DNA of 64,000 nt from Oscillospiraceae bacterium (GTDB lineage Bacteria > Bacillota > Clostridia > Oscillospirales > Oscillospiraceae): NCBI GenBank assembly GCA_015068455.1, contig SVKO01000008.1, positions 1 through 64,000 on the forward strand, written 5' to 3'. Shown one piece after another: positions 44,200 to 53,317 of the stretch. The first letter of the stretch is position 1; each line of letters opens with the position of its first letter. The position numbers and the translations under genes were made by a program. A model generated the notes under the pieces. The model ran no database searches, had not been told where the DNA came from, and worked only from the letters and a program-made list of their open reading frames with translations.

Positions 44200-45255
44200 A
44201 TGAAAAAAACACTTTCTGTCATTCTGTTATTCACCCTGCTCATCGGCCTGCTCTCCGGCTGCGGCACCTCTGCGCCGGCGGCGCAGTCTGACCGGCTGCA
44301 AATCGTCACCACCATCTTCCCCGTCTATGACTGGGTCCGCCAGATCCTGGGCGACCAGGCGGAAAACGCAGACGTCACAATGCTGCTGGACAACGGCGTG
44401 GATCTGCACTCCTACCAGCCCACCGCCACGGACATTGCCAAAATCTCCACCTGCGATCTGTTCATCTATGTGGGCGGGGAATCCGACAAATGGGTCGACA
44501 ATGCTCTGGACCAGGCGACAAACAAGGATATGCTTGTGATCAACCTGTTGGACGTGCTTGGCGACCAGGTCAAAGAAGAAGAGCTCGTTGAAGGCATGCA
44601 GGAGGAAGCGCATGACCACGACGAAGAAGAGCATGCGGAAGACCATGATCACGACGAAGAAGAGCATGACCACGAGGAAGGCGAAGAACACCATCACGAG
44701 CATGAAGAGGGCGAAGTCGAGTATGACGAGCACGTCTGGCTTTCTCTCAAAAATGCGGGCGTCCTGTGCGAGAGCATCTGTGAAAGCCTGTGCGAAGCCG
44801 ATAAGGAAAACGCGGATCGATTCAAGGCCAATTGTTCCGCTTATGTGGAGCAGCTCAAAGCGCTTGATGCCGATTTTCAGACTGCAGTGGAGGAATCCTC
44901 CGTTGATACCCTGGTGTTCGGCGACCGTTTCCCCTTCCGCTACCTTGTGGACGACTACGGTCTGAACTACTATGCGGCCTTCGTCGGCTGCTCTGCCGAG
45001 AGCGAGGCCAGCTTTGAAACCGTCATCTTCCTTGCCGGCAAACTGGACGAGCTTGGTCTCAAGTCCATCCTGCAGATCGAGACGGCGGACGGCTCCCTGG
45101 CTTCTACCATCCGTGACGCCACGAAGACAAAGGATCAGCAGATCCTGACCCTCAATTCCCTTCAGTCCGTCACCGCGTCCCAGTCGGCCGAGGGCGTCAC
45201 CTATCTGGACGTTATGAAGGAAAACCTGAATGTACTGCGCGAAGCGCTGAAATAA
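44200..45255 (+). CDS. znuA: Zinc ABC transporter substrate-binding lipoprotein (ZnuA/AdcA type)
   Basis: 351 residues. Lipoprotein signal with lipobox LSGC (Cys21). Cluster A-I metal-binding fold: TTIFPVYDWVRQILG near the start, H70 (DLHSY) and H178 (DEHVW) as zinc ligands. Between them residues 138-169 are a His/Asp/Glu loop typical of zinc-specific rather than manganese-specific members. Anchored on the outer face of the membrane, it passes Zn2+ to ZnuB. Confidence 0.95.
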   Translation: MKKTLSVILLFTLLIGLLSGCGTSAPAAQSDRLQIVTTIFPVYDWVRQILGDQAENADVTMLLDNGVDLHSYQPTATDIAKISTCDLFIYVGGESDKWVDNALDQATNKDMLVINLLDVLGDQVKEEELVEGMQEEAHDHDEEEHAEDHDHDEEEHDHEEGEEHHHEHEEGEVEYDEHVWLSLKNAGVLCESICESLCEADKENADRFKANCSAYVEQLKALDADFQTAVEESSVDTLVFGDRFPFRYLVDDYGLNYYAAFVGCSAESEASFETVIFLAGKLDELGLKSILQIETADGSLASTIRDATKTKDQQILTLNSLQSVTASQSAEGVTYLDVMKENLNVLREALK

Positions 45256-45269
45256 AAGGAGGATATAGC

Positions 45270-45965
45270 ATGGCGCTGATCACCTGCCGGGATCTGTCCC
45301 TGGGCTACGACGGGCGGGAAATCGTCCGGAACCTGAGCTTTGAGGTAAATGCCGGGGACTATCTGTGCATTGTCGGAGAGAACGGCTCGGGCAAAAGCAC
45401 GCTGATGCGCACGCTCCTGGGTCTGCAGAACCCGCTTTACGGAACCATTGCCTTCGGCGACGGTCTGAAGAAAAATGAAATCGGCTATCTGCCCCAGCAA
45501 ACGGTGGTACAGCGGGACTTCCCCGCCTCCGTCTGGGAGATCGTGCTGTCCGGCTGTCAGAACCAGTGCGGTCTGCGGCCCTTCTACGGCGCGGCGGAAA
45601 AGAAGCTGGCGCGGCAGAACATCGAAAAAATGGGACTGTCCGCACTCAAAAAGCGCTGCTACCGGGAGCTTTCCGGCGGCCAGCAGCAGCGCGTTCTGCT
45701 GGCCCGGGCCCTGTGCGCCACCAAAAAAATGCTGCTGCTGGACGAGCCGGTGGCCGGCCTCGATCCCAAAGTGACCCAGGAGCTGTATTCCCTGATCCGG
45801 AGCCTGCACGAAGAAGGACTGACCATCATCATGATCTCCCATGACGTGAGCGCTGCTCTGCTGGAAGCAGATCATATCCTGCATGTGGGCTCTCCCCTGT
45901 TTTTTGGCACCAAAGACGAATATATGCGCAGCGAGCATGCGCGCATCTTCATGGGAAAGGAGTGA
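45270..45965 (+). CDS. znuC: Zinc ABC transporter ATP-binding protein
   Basis: 231 residues. Walker A GENGSGKST, Q-loop LPQQ, signature ELSGGQQQRVLLARAL, Walker B LLLDEPVAGLD and the switch His in MISHD. Start behind AAGGAGG, 14 bp after znuA. Confidence 0.96.
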   Translation: MALITCRDLSLGYDGREIVRNLSFEVNAGDYLCIVGENGSGKSTLMRTLLGLQNPLYGTIAFGDGLKKNEIGYLPQQTVVQRDFPASVWEIVLSGCQNQCGLRPFYGAAEKKLARQNIEKMGLSALKKRCYRELSGGQQQRVLLARALCATKKMLLLDEPVAGLDPKVTQELYSLIRSLHEEGLTIIMISHDVSAALLEADHILHVGSPLFFGTKDEYMRSEHARIFMGKE

Positions 45966-45969
45966 GCTT

Positions 45970-46824
45970 ATGGGTATCTGGGAACAGTTATCGCAATACA
46001 TCACGCAATATTCGTTTGTGCGCAACGCCCTGATCGTGTGCCCTCTGATTGCCCTGTGCTCTTCCCTTCTCGGCGTGACCCTGGTGCTCAAGCGCTTCTC
46101 CTTCATCGGCGACGGCCTTTCCCACGTGGCCTTCGGCGCCATGGCCGTGGCTTCCGTGCTGAATCTGACCAAGGACATGCCCCTGGTGCTGGCAATCACC
46201 ATTTTGTGCGCCGTGCTTCTGCTGCGGGTGGGCCAGAATGCCAAAATCAAGGGCGACGCCGCCGTGGCTATGGTCTCGGTGGGCGCCCTTGCCATCGGCT
46301 ATCTGATCCTGAATCTGTTCTCCAATTCGGGCAACCTGAGCGGAGACGTATGCTCCACGCTGTTTGGATCCCAATCCATTCTGACCCTGCGTCCGTCCAA
46401 CGTGTGGCTGTGTATCGTGCTGTCCGTCACCGTGGTGATCATCTTTGTCCTGTTCTATAACAAGATTTTCGCCGTGACCTTTGACGAGAACTTTGCCCGG
46501 GCCACGGGCACCCGTGCCGGCGCCTACAATCTGCTGATCGCCGTGGTGGTGGGCGTGATCATCGTCCTGGCCATGAATCTGGTGGGCTCGCTGCTGATCT
46601 CCGCCCTGGTGATCTTCCCCGCTCTGTCCGCCATGCGGGTTTACAAGCGGTTCCTGTCCGTGACGATCTGCTCGGCAGTCATCTCCGTGATCTGCGCTCT
46701 GACGGGTATGCTGATCGCCATTCTGGCGGACACCCCCGTGGGCTCCACCATCGTGGCAATCGATATCCTGGTATTTTTGATTTTCTCGCTGATCGGCGCC
46801 CTGACGGGGATGCGCCGCAGATAA
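45970..46824 (+). CDS. znuB: Zinc ABC transporter permease (ABC-3 family)
   Basis: 284 residues from ATG 45970, four bases after the znuC stop; the longer frame that overlaps znuC is rejected. About eight membrane helices, with conserved ABC-3 segments such as GDGLSHVAFGAMA and ALVIFPALSAMRV. Forms the membrane channel with ZnuC. An intrinsic terminator follows. Confidence 0.95.
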   Translation: MGIWEQLSQYITQYSFVRNALIVCPLIALCSSLLGVTLVLKRFSFIGDGLSHVAFGAMAVASVLNLTKDMPLVLAITILCAVLLLRVGQNAKIKGDAAVAMVSVGALAIGYLILNLFSNSGNLSGDVCSTLFGSQSILTLRPSNVWLCIVLSVTVVIIFVLFYNKIFAVTFDENFARATGTRAGAYNLLIAVVVGVIIVLAMNLVGSLLISALVIFPALSAMRVYKRFLSVTICSAVISVICALTGMLIAILADTPVGSTIVAIDILVFLIFSLIGALTGMRRR

Positions 46825-46832
46825 AAAGAATC

Positions 46833-46866
46833 ACCCCATGGGGCCGGGGCCCCATGGGGTTTTTTT
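46833..46866. terminator. Terminator between znuB and a small minus-strand gene
   Basis: 13-bp stem ACCCCATGGGGCC/GGCCCCATGGGGT followed by seven T; A-rich on the other side, so it can serve both strands. Confidence 0.92.
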
Positions 46867-46868
46867 CA

Positions 46869-47027
46869 TTACGCGGCGCAGAAGCGGTAGCCGTCGGCAA
46901 ATAACAGCTTTTTGACCCGTTCCAGCGCCTCCTGCGATTCGTAGACAAATTTCGAATAACCGGCGATCTCCACCAGCGATATCAGTTTGTTCGGCAGATC
47001 TACCCAGAGACTGTAGCAATCTGTCAT
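46869..47027 (-). CDS. Small unknown protein (52 residues)
   Basis: Starts MTDCYSLWVDLPNKLISLVE behind a good AAAGGAGC site and ends just before the znuB terminator. Composition is normal for a small folded alpha/beta protein; there is no signal peptide or membrane helix. No family recognised. The proper ribosome site and terminator support a real gene. Confidence 0.55.
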   Translation of the reverse strand: MTDCYSLWVDLPNKLISLVEIAGYSKFVYESQEALERVKKLLFADGYRFCAA

Positions 47028-47238
47028 GGTATATGCTCCTTTCCGCGCCCAATGCCAAAGCGGCGGATCCATTCTAACATAAATGACGGGCGAATTATAG
47101 ATTTCCGTGTACAGGTCCGTTTTCCTGCACTTATATTTTATCGCGGCTCGCCAGCAACTTCTTGAATAATTCGTTAATTATTTGTGAATTCCTCCCATCA
47201 CCGTAAAAATATGCATTAATATTCTGTACATAATTAAC

Positions 47239-47262
47239 AAAGCCCTCCATCAGGAGGGCTTT
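47239..47262 (-). terminator. Terminator of the 52152-47277 minus-strand gene run
   Basis: Stem AAAGCCCTCC/GGAGGGCTTT with a four-base loop, then TTGTTAATT on the minus strand. The 47028-47230 stretch before it is AT-rich and shows no gene. Confidence 0.85.
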
Positions 47263-47276
47263 GTCATTCTGTCCTG

Positions 47277-48191
47277 TTATCTTTCCCAGAAGCGTGCCGG
47301 ATAGCTCCCGTCCCTGTGCATCGCCGCGATGGCCGCGCGGACCTCGTCCAGGTCCGCCGCGTAGGTCATCCCATGCCAGACGGAGTCAGTGGTCAGCACG
47401 CGGACGGTGCCGATCTTCTCCTGGATCTGTGCATTGGCGACGGTGGGCAGGAAGTATTCCGCCTTCAAAGGATTCTCCGCCAGCGCCTTGTCCAGGAACG
47501 CGGGGAACCTTGCCCAGAGCTCATCCATGAACCGCGGGCGGAAGCCCCATAGATTCATGGAAACAATGGTGTCGCCCGAAAGCGGGATAAATGTGGCGCC
47601 GTCGTCTTCGGTATAAGCCGCGTCGCCGCCGCGTTTTTCAATGTGGACGCGCTCCACGACCTCTGTCAGCAGGCCGTTTTCGATGTGGCAGATGCCCCGG
47701 GCCACCTGTCCGTGCTCGGTCACGGTGTTGCGGAGCCGATAGCCCACCATGGCATGCTCGTTCTCCCCCCGATCCTCGGCGAGGAAACGATATATTTCAG
47801 CAAATGCGCTCTGTCCGTAATAGTCGTCGGCATTGATGACGGCAAAGGGCTCGTCGACCTGGTCCCTGGCGCAGGCCACCGCGTGGCCGGTGCCCCAGGG
47901 CTTTTTCCTGCCCTCGGGCACGCTGTAGCCCTCAGGCAGGGCATCCAGGGTCTGATAGACATAGCGCACATCGAAAAACGGCGCGATCCGGTTGCCGATG
48001 CGCTCGCGGAAATCGGCCTCCATCTCCTTCTTGATGACAAAAATCACCTTGCGGAACCCGGCACGGTAGGCGTCGTACAGGGAATAGTCGATGATGATCT
48101 GGCCCTCGTCATCCACAGGGATGATCTGTTTGGGGCCGCCGAAGCGGCTGCCCATGCCTGCGGCCATGATAATCAGTGACGGGTTGCTCAT
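47277..48191 (-). CDS. Sugar-phosphate nucleotidyltransferase
   Basis: 304 residues from ATG 48191 (GGAGAAAAAA upstream, MSNPSLIIMAAGMGSRFGG). The N-terminal nucleotide-binding motif AAGMGSRFGGPKQ and VINADDYYG (metal Asp) mark the NTP_transferase fold. Likely transfers a nucleotide to a sugar-1-phosphate; sugar and nucleotide are not evident. The upstream frame extension overlaps the end of proC and is rejected. Confidence 0.85.
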   Translation of the reverse strand: MSNPSLIIMAAGMGSRFGGPKQIIPVDDEGQIIIDYSLYDAYRAGFRKVIFVIKKEMEADFRERIGNRIAPFFDVRYVYQTLDALPEGYSVPEGRKKPWGTGHAVACARDQVDEPFAVINADDYYGQSAFAEIYRFLAEDRGENEHAMVGYRLRNTVTEHGQVARGICHIENGLLTEVVERVHIEKRGGDAAYTEDDGATFIPLSGDTIVSMNLWGFRPRFMDELWARFPAFLDKALAENPLKAEYFLPTVANAQIQEKIGTVRVLTTDSVWHGMTYAADLDEVRAAIAAMHRDGSYPARFWER

Positions 48192-48228
48192 TTTTTTCTC
48201 CATCCTGCCCAAAATGCGGGCGTTTCGT

Positions 48229-49038
48229 TTATTTTTTTGTTTTTCCAAGCTCCAGTCCTCTGGCACTGGAGGCCTCCACAGCCTCCATGACAGCCGCGCG
48301 GAAAGCATGCTGCTCCAGAGCGCGGACGCCTGCGATGGTGCTGCCGCCGGGGGAACAGACGGCGTCCTTCATTTCGCCCGGGTGGATGCGGCTGTCCAGG
48401 TAGAGCTGCGCAGTCCCTGCGATGGCCTGCGCCGCATATTCCAGGGCTTTGCCCCTGGGCAGGCCGCAGGCGACGGCGCCGTCTGCCATGGCCTCGAGGA
48501 AGATGCTCACATAAGCCGGACCGCAGCCCGTCAGCACGGAGCCGACGTTCATCTGTGCCTCGGAAATGGCGTCAAACCGGCCCGCTGCAGCGGCGGCGTC
48601 CAGAAATTGCTCCACTTCTTCCTTCGTTGTCTCGGGGCTGACGCTGTAAAGGCACATGCCCGCGCCGATGCTCACCGGCGTATTGGGCATCACCCGCAGC
48701 ACGGGCCAGGGATGGCCCGCCAGGCGCTGGATCGCCGCAATGTCGAGGCCGGCAGCCAGCGACACCAGCACGAACCGGTCCTCCCTGGCCTCCAGCGTCG
48801 GTCGCAGATCGTCGAGCAGCTCCGCCATGTTCTGGGGCTTGACGCCCAGAATGACATAGCTGCACTTTGCGGCGGTCAGATTGTCCACCGCCGTGGCATC
48901 GAGTACCTCGGCCAGCACCTGAGCCTTCTTCGGGCTGCGGTTGGCCAGCATGATCCGATCCCCTTCGACGTTTTCGCGCAGGGCTTTTGCAATGGCGCCG
49001 CCCATCTGACCGGTGCCGATGATTCCGAATGTCGTCAT
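48229..49038 (-). CDS. proC: Pyrroline-5-carboxylate reductase
   Basis: Last step of proline synthesis, 269 residues. Rossmann motif FGIIGTGQMGGAIAKAL, and the C-terminal helical domain with GCGPAYVSIFLEAMADGAV and SPGGSTIAGVRALE. Start overlaps closely with plsC (4-bp gap). Confidence 0.96.
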   Translation of the reverse strand: MTTFGIIGTGQMGGAIAKALRENVEGDRIMLANRSPKKAQVLAEVLDATAVDNLTAAKCSYVILGVKPQNMAELLDDLRPTLEAREDRFVLVSLAAGLDIAAIQRLAGHPWPVLRVMPNTPVSIGAGMCLYSVSPETTKEEVEQFLDAAAAAGRFDAISEAQMNVGSVLTGCGPAYVSIFLEAMADGAVACGLPRGKALEYAAQAIAGTAQLYLDSRIHPGEMKDAVCSPGGSTIAGVRALEQHAFRAAVMEAVEASSARGLELGKTKK

Positions 49039-49042
49039 AATT

Positions 49043-49852
49043 TTATCCCTCCAGGGCCTGTTCCATCATCTTGTGGATGCGGTCGCCCACATCCTTGGTC
49101 GGGACCCCCGTCAGTTCCTCCACCGGCACGACGCCCAGGATCTCCATATCCACGTCGGTACGGCGGCGGAACATATTCTTTGCGATTTGCTTGGTATTGC
49201 GCAGGACGGCCACCACAATGGGCACCTGCGCCTTCTGGGCGATTTTGAATGCGCCGTTGCGGAACGGCAGCAGCTCGCCGGTCTTGCTCTCGTAGCCCTC
49301 CGGGAAGACGCCCATGGAGTGGTCGCCCTCACGCAGGATCTCAACCGTTTTCAGGATGGTCTTCAGCGCCTCCCGATCGTTTTCCCGGTTGATGCTCTGG
49401 CACTGGATCGCATGCATGTACTTGTTGACCAGATAGATTCTCTCATTTTCCCGCTTGGAAATGAACGCCAGTCTGGCCCAGGGGATGCAGTACAGGAAGA
49501 TCGCCGGATCCAGATCGGCGATGTGATTGCTCACCAGCAAAAACACGCCGTTTCTCGGCACCATTTCCAGCCCCTTGGCATGCACATGGATATTCGCCAG
49601 CCTGATCGCCAGGCCGACGAGCTGATAAGCCATGAAGCCGTAGTAACGGTTGTACCTTTTTTGCTCCTTCGACATATCCACGAACCAGGAGGATATCCAG
49701 ACGATCAGTGCAAACACAAGCACAAGCGCCAGGAAGAACCCGGCGAACAGTCCGACGCCCAGGACGATCATCCAGACGCCGGAGGCCAGCTGCGGCGCGA
49801 GGATCGCCGCCCCTATGACGCTGAGGATCAGAAACAGGGAAAAAAACAGCAT
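49043..49852 (-). CDS. 1-acyl-glycerol-3-phosphate acyltransferase (PlsC family)
   Basis: 269 residues. Two hydrophobic segments at 1-52, then the acyltransferase block with SNHIADLDPAIF (H-x4-D catalytic motif) and FPEGYESKTGELL (the EG motif). Makes phosphatidic acid at the membrane. Starts at 49852, two bases after the NUDIX stop codon. Confidence 0.9.
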   Translation of the reverse strand: MLFFSLFLILSVIGAAILAPQLASGVWMIVLGVGLFAGFFLALVLVFALIVWISSWFVDMSKEQKRYNRYYGFMAYQLVGLAIRLANIHVHAKGLEMVPRNGVFLLVSNHIADLDPAIFLYCIPWARLAFISKRENERIYLVNKYMHAIQCQSINRENDREALKTILKTVEILREGDHSMGVFPEGYESKTGELLPFRNGAFKIAQKAQVPIVVAVLRNTKQIAKNMFRRRTDVDMEILGVVPVEELTGVPTKDVGDRIHKMMEQALEG

Positions 49853-49853
49853 G

Positions 49854-50438
49854 TTATTCTCCAGATCGCGGGAACAGCGCCCGCGTTTTTTCGATCAGCT
49901 TACGGTAAATGGGAAGCATGTGCGGCTCGGATGAAAGCGAAAGGATTTCATCCATGCCGAACCATGCCACATCCTTCGTTTCTCCCGGCGCGGGACACAG
50001 GGACGCGGCCGGGTCCGCCTCCAGGAGGTACGTGGCATTCAGGTGCAGATGGGAGCTGACGTATGCGCCTCGCTTCATGTGCCCGGAAACGCCGAGGATC
50101 TCCAGCGAGAAGATTTCCGGCTGCACGGGCACGAGCGCATCAAGCCCCGTTTCCTCTGCGGCCTCGCGCATGGCGACAGCGAGCAGGTCCTCCTCCCCGT
50201 CGGCGTGACCGCCGGTCCAGGACCAGGAGCGGTAAAGCTCATGCCACACCAGCAGCGCCCTGCGCCTGTCCGGCGTGACGATCCAGCTCGAGGCGGTAAA
50301 GTGCATGACGGGATCGCCGCGTGTCAGAAGATCGCCGCGCAGACGCATCTGCTCAAGCATGCGCGCCCTGTCGGCCCGTTCCTGATCAAAGGTCGGGAGA
50401 AAGGCCGCGATCTTCGCATAAAGCTGCGGATATCTCAA
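49854..50438 (-). CDS. NUDIX hydrolase
   Basis: 194 residues; NUDIX box GGHADGEEDLLAVAMREAAEETGL with REAAEETG intact. Substrate unknown. It appears to start with TTG at 50438 that overlaps the stop of the upstream gene (TTGA), since no good ATG is available before the domain. Confidence 0.85.
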   Translation of the reverse strand: MRYPQLYAKIAAFLPTFDQERADRARMLEQMRLRGDLLTRGDPVMHFTASSWIVTPDRRRALLVWHELYRSWSWTGGHADGEEDLLAVAMREAAEETGLDALVPVQPEIFSLEILGVSGHMKRGAYVSSHLHLNATYLLEADPAASLCPAPGETKDVAWFGMDEILSLSSEPHMLPIYRKLIEKTRALFPRSGE

Positions 50439-50842
50439 AGGTATTTGCGAAGCGCCTCGTCAACGCTGTCCGGCGAATCAGAGATCGCAAGGGTGAAATT
50501 GATGGAATTCCGCGCGCCGAAGGCCTCGCACCAGCTGCAGAACTCCGCCGCCAGGGCGCGGTCGTTCTTCAGGATCTTGTAAAGGTTGTCGATGAACACA
50601 TGGGTGATGTCGAAATTGCCCGCATGCAGGCCGCTGACGAAGCCCGTGAGCTGGTCAAAATTCGTGATCTTATATTCCTCCGCATCCACCAGGCGGACGC
50701 GGTAACTGACGTCATAGCGCAGGCTGTTGCCCTTTTCGATGCACACAATATCGCCGTTTTCGTTTTTTACGGCGCTCTGGATCGCTTCGATGAGCTCCTT
50801 CGTCTTGCCGGAGCCCTTCTGCCCCACGATTACATTTACCAT
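50435..50842 (-). CDS. Small P-loop NTPase
   Basis: 135 residues from ATG 50842 (AAGGAGG upstream). Walker A is GQKGSGKT at about 6-13 and a Walker B-like THVFIDNLYKI follows near residue 85. This resembles a minimal RecA/thymidine-kinase-type core with no additional domain. No specific family recognised. Between pgi and the NUDIX gene in one operon. Confidence 0.75.
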   Translation of the reverse strand: MVNVIVGQKGSGKTKELIEAIQSAVKNENGDIVCIEKGNSLRYDVSYRVRLVDAEEYKITNFDQLTGFVSGLHAGNFDITHVFIDNLYKILKNDRALAAEFCSWCEAFGARNSINFTLAISDSPDSVDEALRKYL

Positions 50843-50859
50843 TGTTCGTTCCTCCTTGA

Positions 50860-52152
50860 TCAATAACCGGGTTTTCCCAGCAGATGGAACATGTTGCGTT
50901 TATAATATTCCACGCCGGGTTGATTGAAGGGGTTGACCCCCAGCATATACGCGGAAATCCCGCAGGATAATTCGAAGAAATAGAACAGCTCGCCCAGGGT
51001 CTTTTCGCAGACGGGGCCGAAGCTGATGGGGATGACGGGCACTCCGCCGTCCACATGGGCGCTCAGCGTGCCCAGATACGCCTGTTCCTCCACGAAGTCC
51101 AGGGTCCTGCCCTCGAGATAGTTCAGCCCGTCCAGGTCCTTCCAATCCACCTCAATGGCGGTCTTGCGCTCCGGCGGTGCGAAGCGGATGACGGTCTCAA
51201 AGAGATTGCGCTGCCCCTCCTGGATCATCTGGCCCAGGGAGTGCAGATCCGCCGTGAATTCCGCCGTGACCGGGAACAGGCCCTTGCCGTCCTTGCCCTC
51301 GGATTCGCCGAACAGCTGCTGCCACCAGCCGCCGAGCATTTTGGCGTCGGGCTCATAGGTGCAAAGCAGCTCCAGCGCTTTGCCGTGGCGGTACATCAGG
51401 TTGCGGATGGCGGCGTACTGCCAGGCAGGATTCTCAAAGGAGCGGATGTCCAGCGCCTTCTGCGCCTCGGCGGCGCCTGCCATCAGCGCGGAAATGTCGA
51501 TGCCTGCCACGGCCATGGGCAAAAGACCCACGGCGGTGAGCACGCTGTAGCGGCCGCCCACGTCCGGCGGGATGATGAAGGACTCCCAGCCCTCCTCGTT
51601 TGCCATCTGCCGCAGGGCGCCGTTTTCCGGGTCGGTGGTCACATAGGTGCGGGCCCGCGCCTTTTCGGTGCCGTATTTGCGCTCCAGCATCCAGCGCAGG
51701 GCGCGGGTGGCGATGGCCGGCTCCGTGGTGGTGCCGGATTTGGAAATGATATTGATGGAAAAATCCTTGTCCTCCAGCAGTCTGCACAGCTCCTGCCATG
51801 CGCGGGTGGACAGGTTATTGCCCGCAAAGAAAATCTGCGGATCGTCATTCATCAGATTGTGATTCTGCCCCTTGAGAAGTTCGATGGCCGCACGCGGTCC
51901 GAGGTAACTGCCGCCGATGCCGATGACCACCAGGACGTCGGAATTCTCCCGGATGCGCTCCGCGGCGCGCTTGATGCGCACCATCTCCGCCGTATCCTCC
52001 GCGGTGGGCAGCTCCAGCCAGCCGATATAATCATTGCCCGGGCCCTTGCCCTCGGCAAGCAGCTTATGGGCGGCAAAAACCTCCTGCTCCGTCTCGAGCA
52101 GCTGCGGAAGCGAGAACTCGCCCCACACATTTGACATATCAAGCTCAATCAT
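50860..52152 (-). CDS. pgi: Glucose-6-phosphate isomerase
   Basis: 430 residues, the shorter bacterial type. Motifs VIGIGGSYLGPRAAIE, NIISKSGTTTEPAIA and the C-terminal GVNPFNQPGVEYYK. Converts glucose-6-phosphate to fructose-6-phosphate. The divergent glucokinase gene supplies its substrate. Confidence 0.96.
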   Translation of the reverse strand: MIELDMSNVWGEFSLPQLLETEQEVFAAHKLLAEGKGPGNDYIGWLELPTAEDTAEMVRIKRAAERIRENSDVLVVIGIGGSYLGPRAAIELLKGQNHNLMNDDPQIFFAGNNLSTRAWQELCRLLEDKDFSINIISKSGTTTEPAIATRALRWMLERKYGTEKARARTYVTTDPENGALRQMANEEGWESFIIPPDVGGRYSVLTAVGLLPMAVAGIDISALMAGAAEAQKALDIRSFENPAWQYAAIRNLMYRHGKALELLCTYEPDAKMLGGWWQQLFGESEGKDGKGLFPVTAEFTADLHSLGQMIQEGQRNLFETVIRFAPPERKTAIEVDWKDLDGLNYLEGRTLDFVEEQAYLGTLSAHVDGGVPVIPISFGPVCEKTLGELFYFFELSCGISAYMLGVNPFNQPGVEYYKRNMFHLLGKPGY

Positions 52153-52190
52153 GTGATCAAAGTCCTTTCAAGGTATTTGGTCCCATCTAT

Positions 52191-52219
52191 ATGTTACCGC
52201 AAATTCTGCAAAAACTCAA
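52191..52219 (-). promoter_or_regulatory. Promoter of the pgi gene run
   Basis: Minus-strand -35 TTGAGT (52214-52219), 17-bp spacer, -10 TAACAT (52191-52196). Confidence 0.5.
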
Positions 52220-52321
52220 TATCACATTCAGAAAAAAGTAGCATTTCTTTTTTTGATGGGTTATAATGAAACCAGAAATATACAGCGTCGCACCCGGGCG
52301 CGGAAAGAACAGGTGAAAACG

Positions 52322-53266
52322 ATGAAATACGGATTCGGCGCAGACGTGGGCGGTACCACCGTAAAGCTCGGCCTCTTCTCCCATATGGGCGATCTTATTG
52401 AGCATTGGGAAATCCCGACCCGCACGATCAAAAACGGCGAACACATCCTTCCGGACATCGCAGAGGCCCTGGACGACTGCCTGGAACGCCGCGGCATCAG
52501 CAAGGAGGACGTCATCGGCATCGGCATCGGCGTGCCCGGTCCCGTCTCCGACGAAGGCGTGGTCAATCGCTGCGTCAATCTGGGCTGGGGCGTGTTCAAC
52601 CTCCATGAAGCCCTGAGCTCTCTGACCGGCCTGCCCGTCAAGGCCGGCAACGACGCCAACGTGGCCGCTCTGGGCGAATACTGGAAGGGCGGCGGCGCGG
52701 GCTGCAGGAGCATGGTGCTGGCCACCCTGGGCACCGGCATCGGCGGCGGCATCATCATCGACGGCAAGATCCTCTCCGGCGCCCACGGCGTGGGCGGCGA
52801 GATCGGCCACATCGTCCTCAACAAGAACGAAACCGAGCAGTGCGGCTGCGGCAAATACGGCTGCGCCGAGCAGTACGCCAGCGCCACCGGCGTGGTGCGC
52901 GTGACAAAGCGCTTCCTGGATCGCTGCGACGACCCCTCCTCCCTGCGCACCGTGTCGCCCCTGACCTGCCGTGACGTGTTCCTTCATGCGGCCCAGGGCG
53001 ACAAGATCGCAAACGAGGCCCTGGAATACGTCTATGACTGCCTGGGCGAATTCCTGGCGGACGTGTGCTGCGTGTGCGACCCGGAGCTGATCGTCATCGG
53101 CGGCGGCGTATCCAAGGCCGGACAGGTCCTGCTCGACGGCATCCAGCGCTACTTCCCCCACTACATGTTCCACGCCTGCAAGGATACGAAGTTCGCCCTT
53201 GCCCAGCTCGGCAACGACGCCGGCATCTACGGCAGCTTCCGCCTGGTGATGGATCACCTGGCATGA
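52322..53266 (+). CDS. glk: ROK-family glucokinase
   Basis: 314 residues from ATG 52322. N-terminal phosphate motif GADVGGTTVKLGLF; ROK zinc motif CGCGKYGCAEQYAS with the preceding His in EIGHIV. Phosphorylates glucose at the entry to glycolysis. A -10-like TATAAT lies at 52262-52267 with a poor -35. The longer upstream frame lacks a ribosome site. Terminator follows directly. Confidence 0.92.
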   Translation: MKYGFGADVGGTTVKLGLFSHMGDLIEHWEIPTRTIKNGEHILPDIAEALDDCLERRGISKEDVIGIGIGVPGPVSDEGVVNRCVNLGWGVFNLHEALSSLTGLPVKAGNDANVAALGEYWKGGGAGCRSMVLATLGTGIGGGIIIDGKILSGAHGVGGEIGHIVLNKNETEQCGCGKYGCAEQYASATGVVRVTKRFLDRCDDPSSLRTVSPLTCRDVFLHAAQGDKIANEALEYVYDCLGEFLADVCCVCDPELIVIGGGVSKAGQVLLDGIQRYFPHYMFHACKDTKFALAQLGNDAGIYGSFRLVMDHLA

Positions 53267-53280
53267 CCCCAAATCATTTA

Positions 53281-53317
53281 AAACCGCCTTCCGCACTTTT
53301 GCGGAAGGCGGTTTTTT
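53281..53317. terminator. Convergent terminator between glk and addA
   Basis: 15-bp perfect stem AAACCGCCTTCCGCA and reverse complement with CTTT loop, T-rich on the right and A-rich on the left. It overlaps the addA stop codon. Confidence 0.95.
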
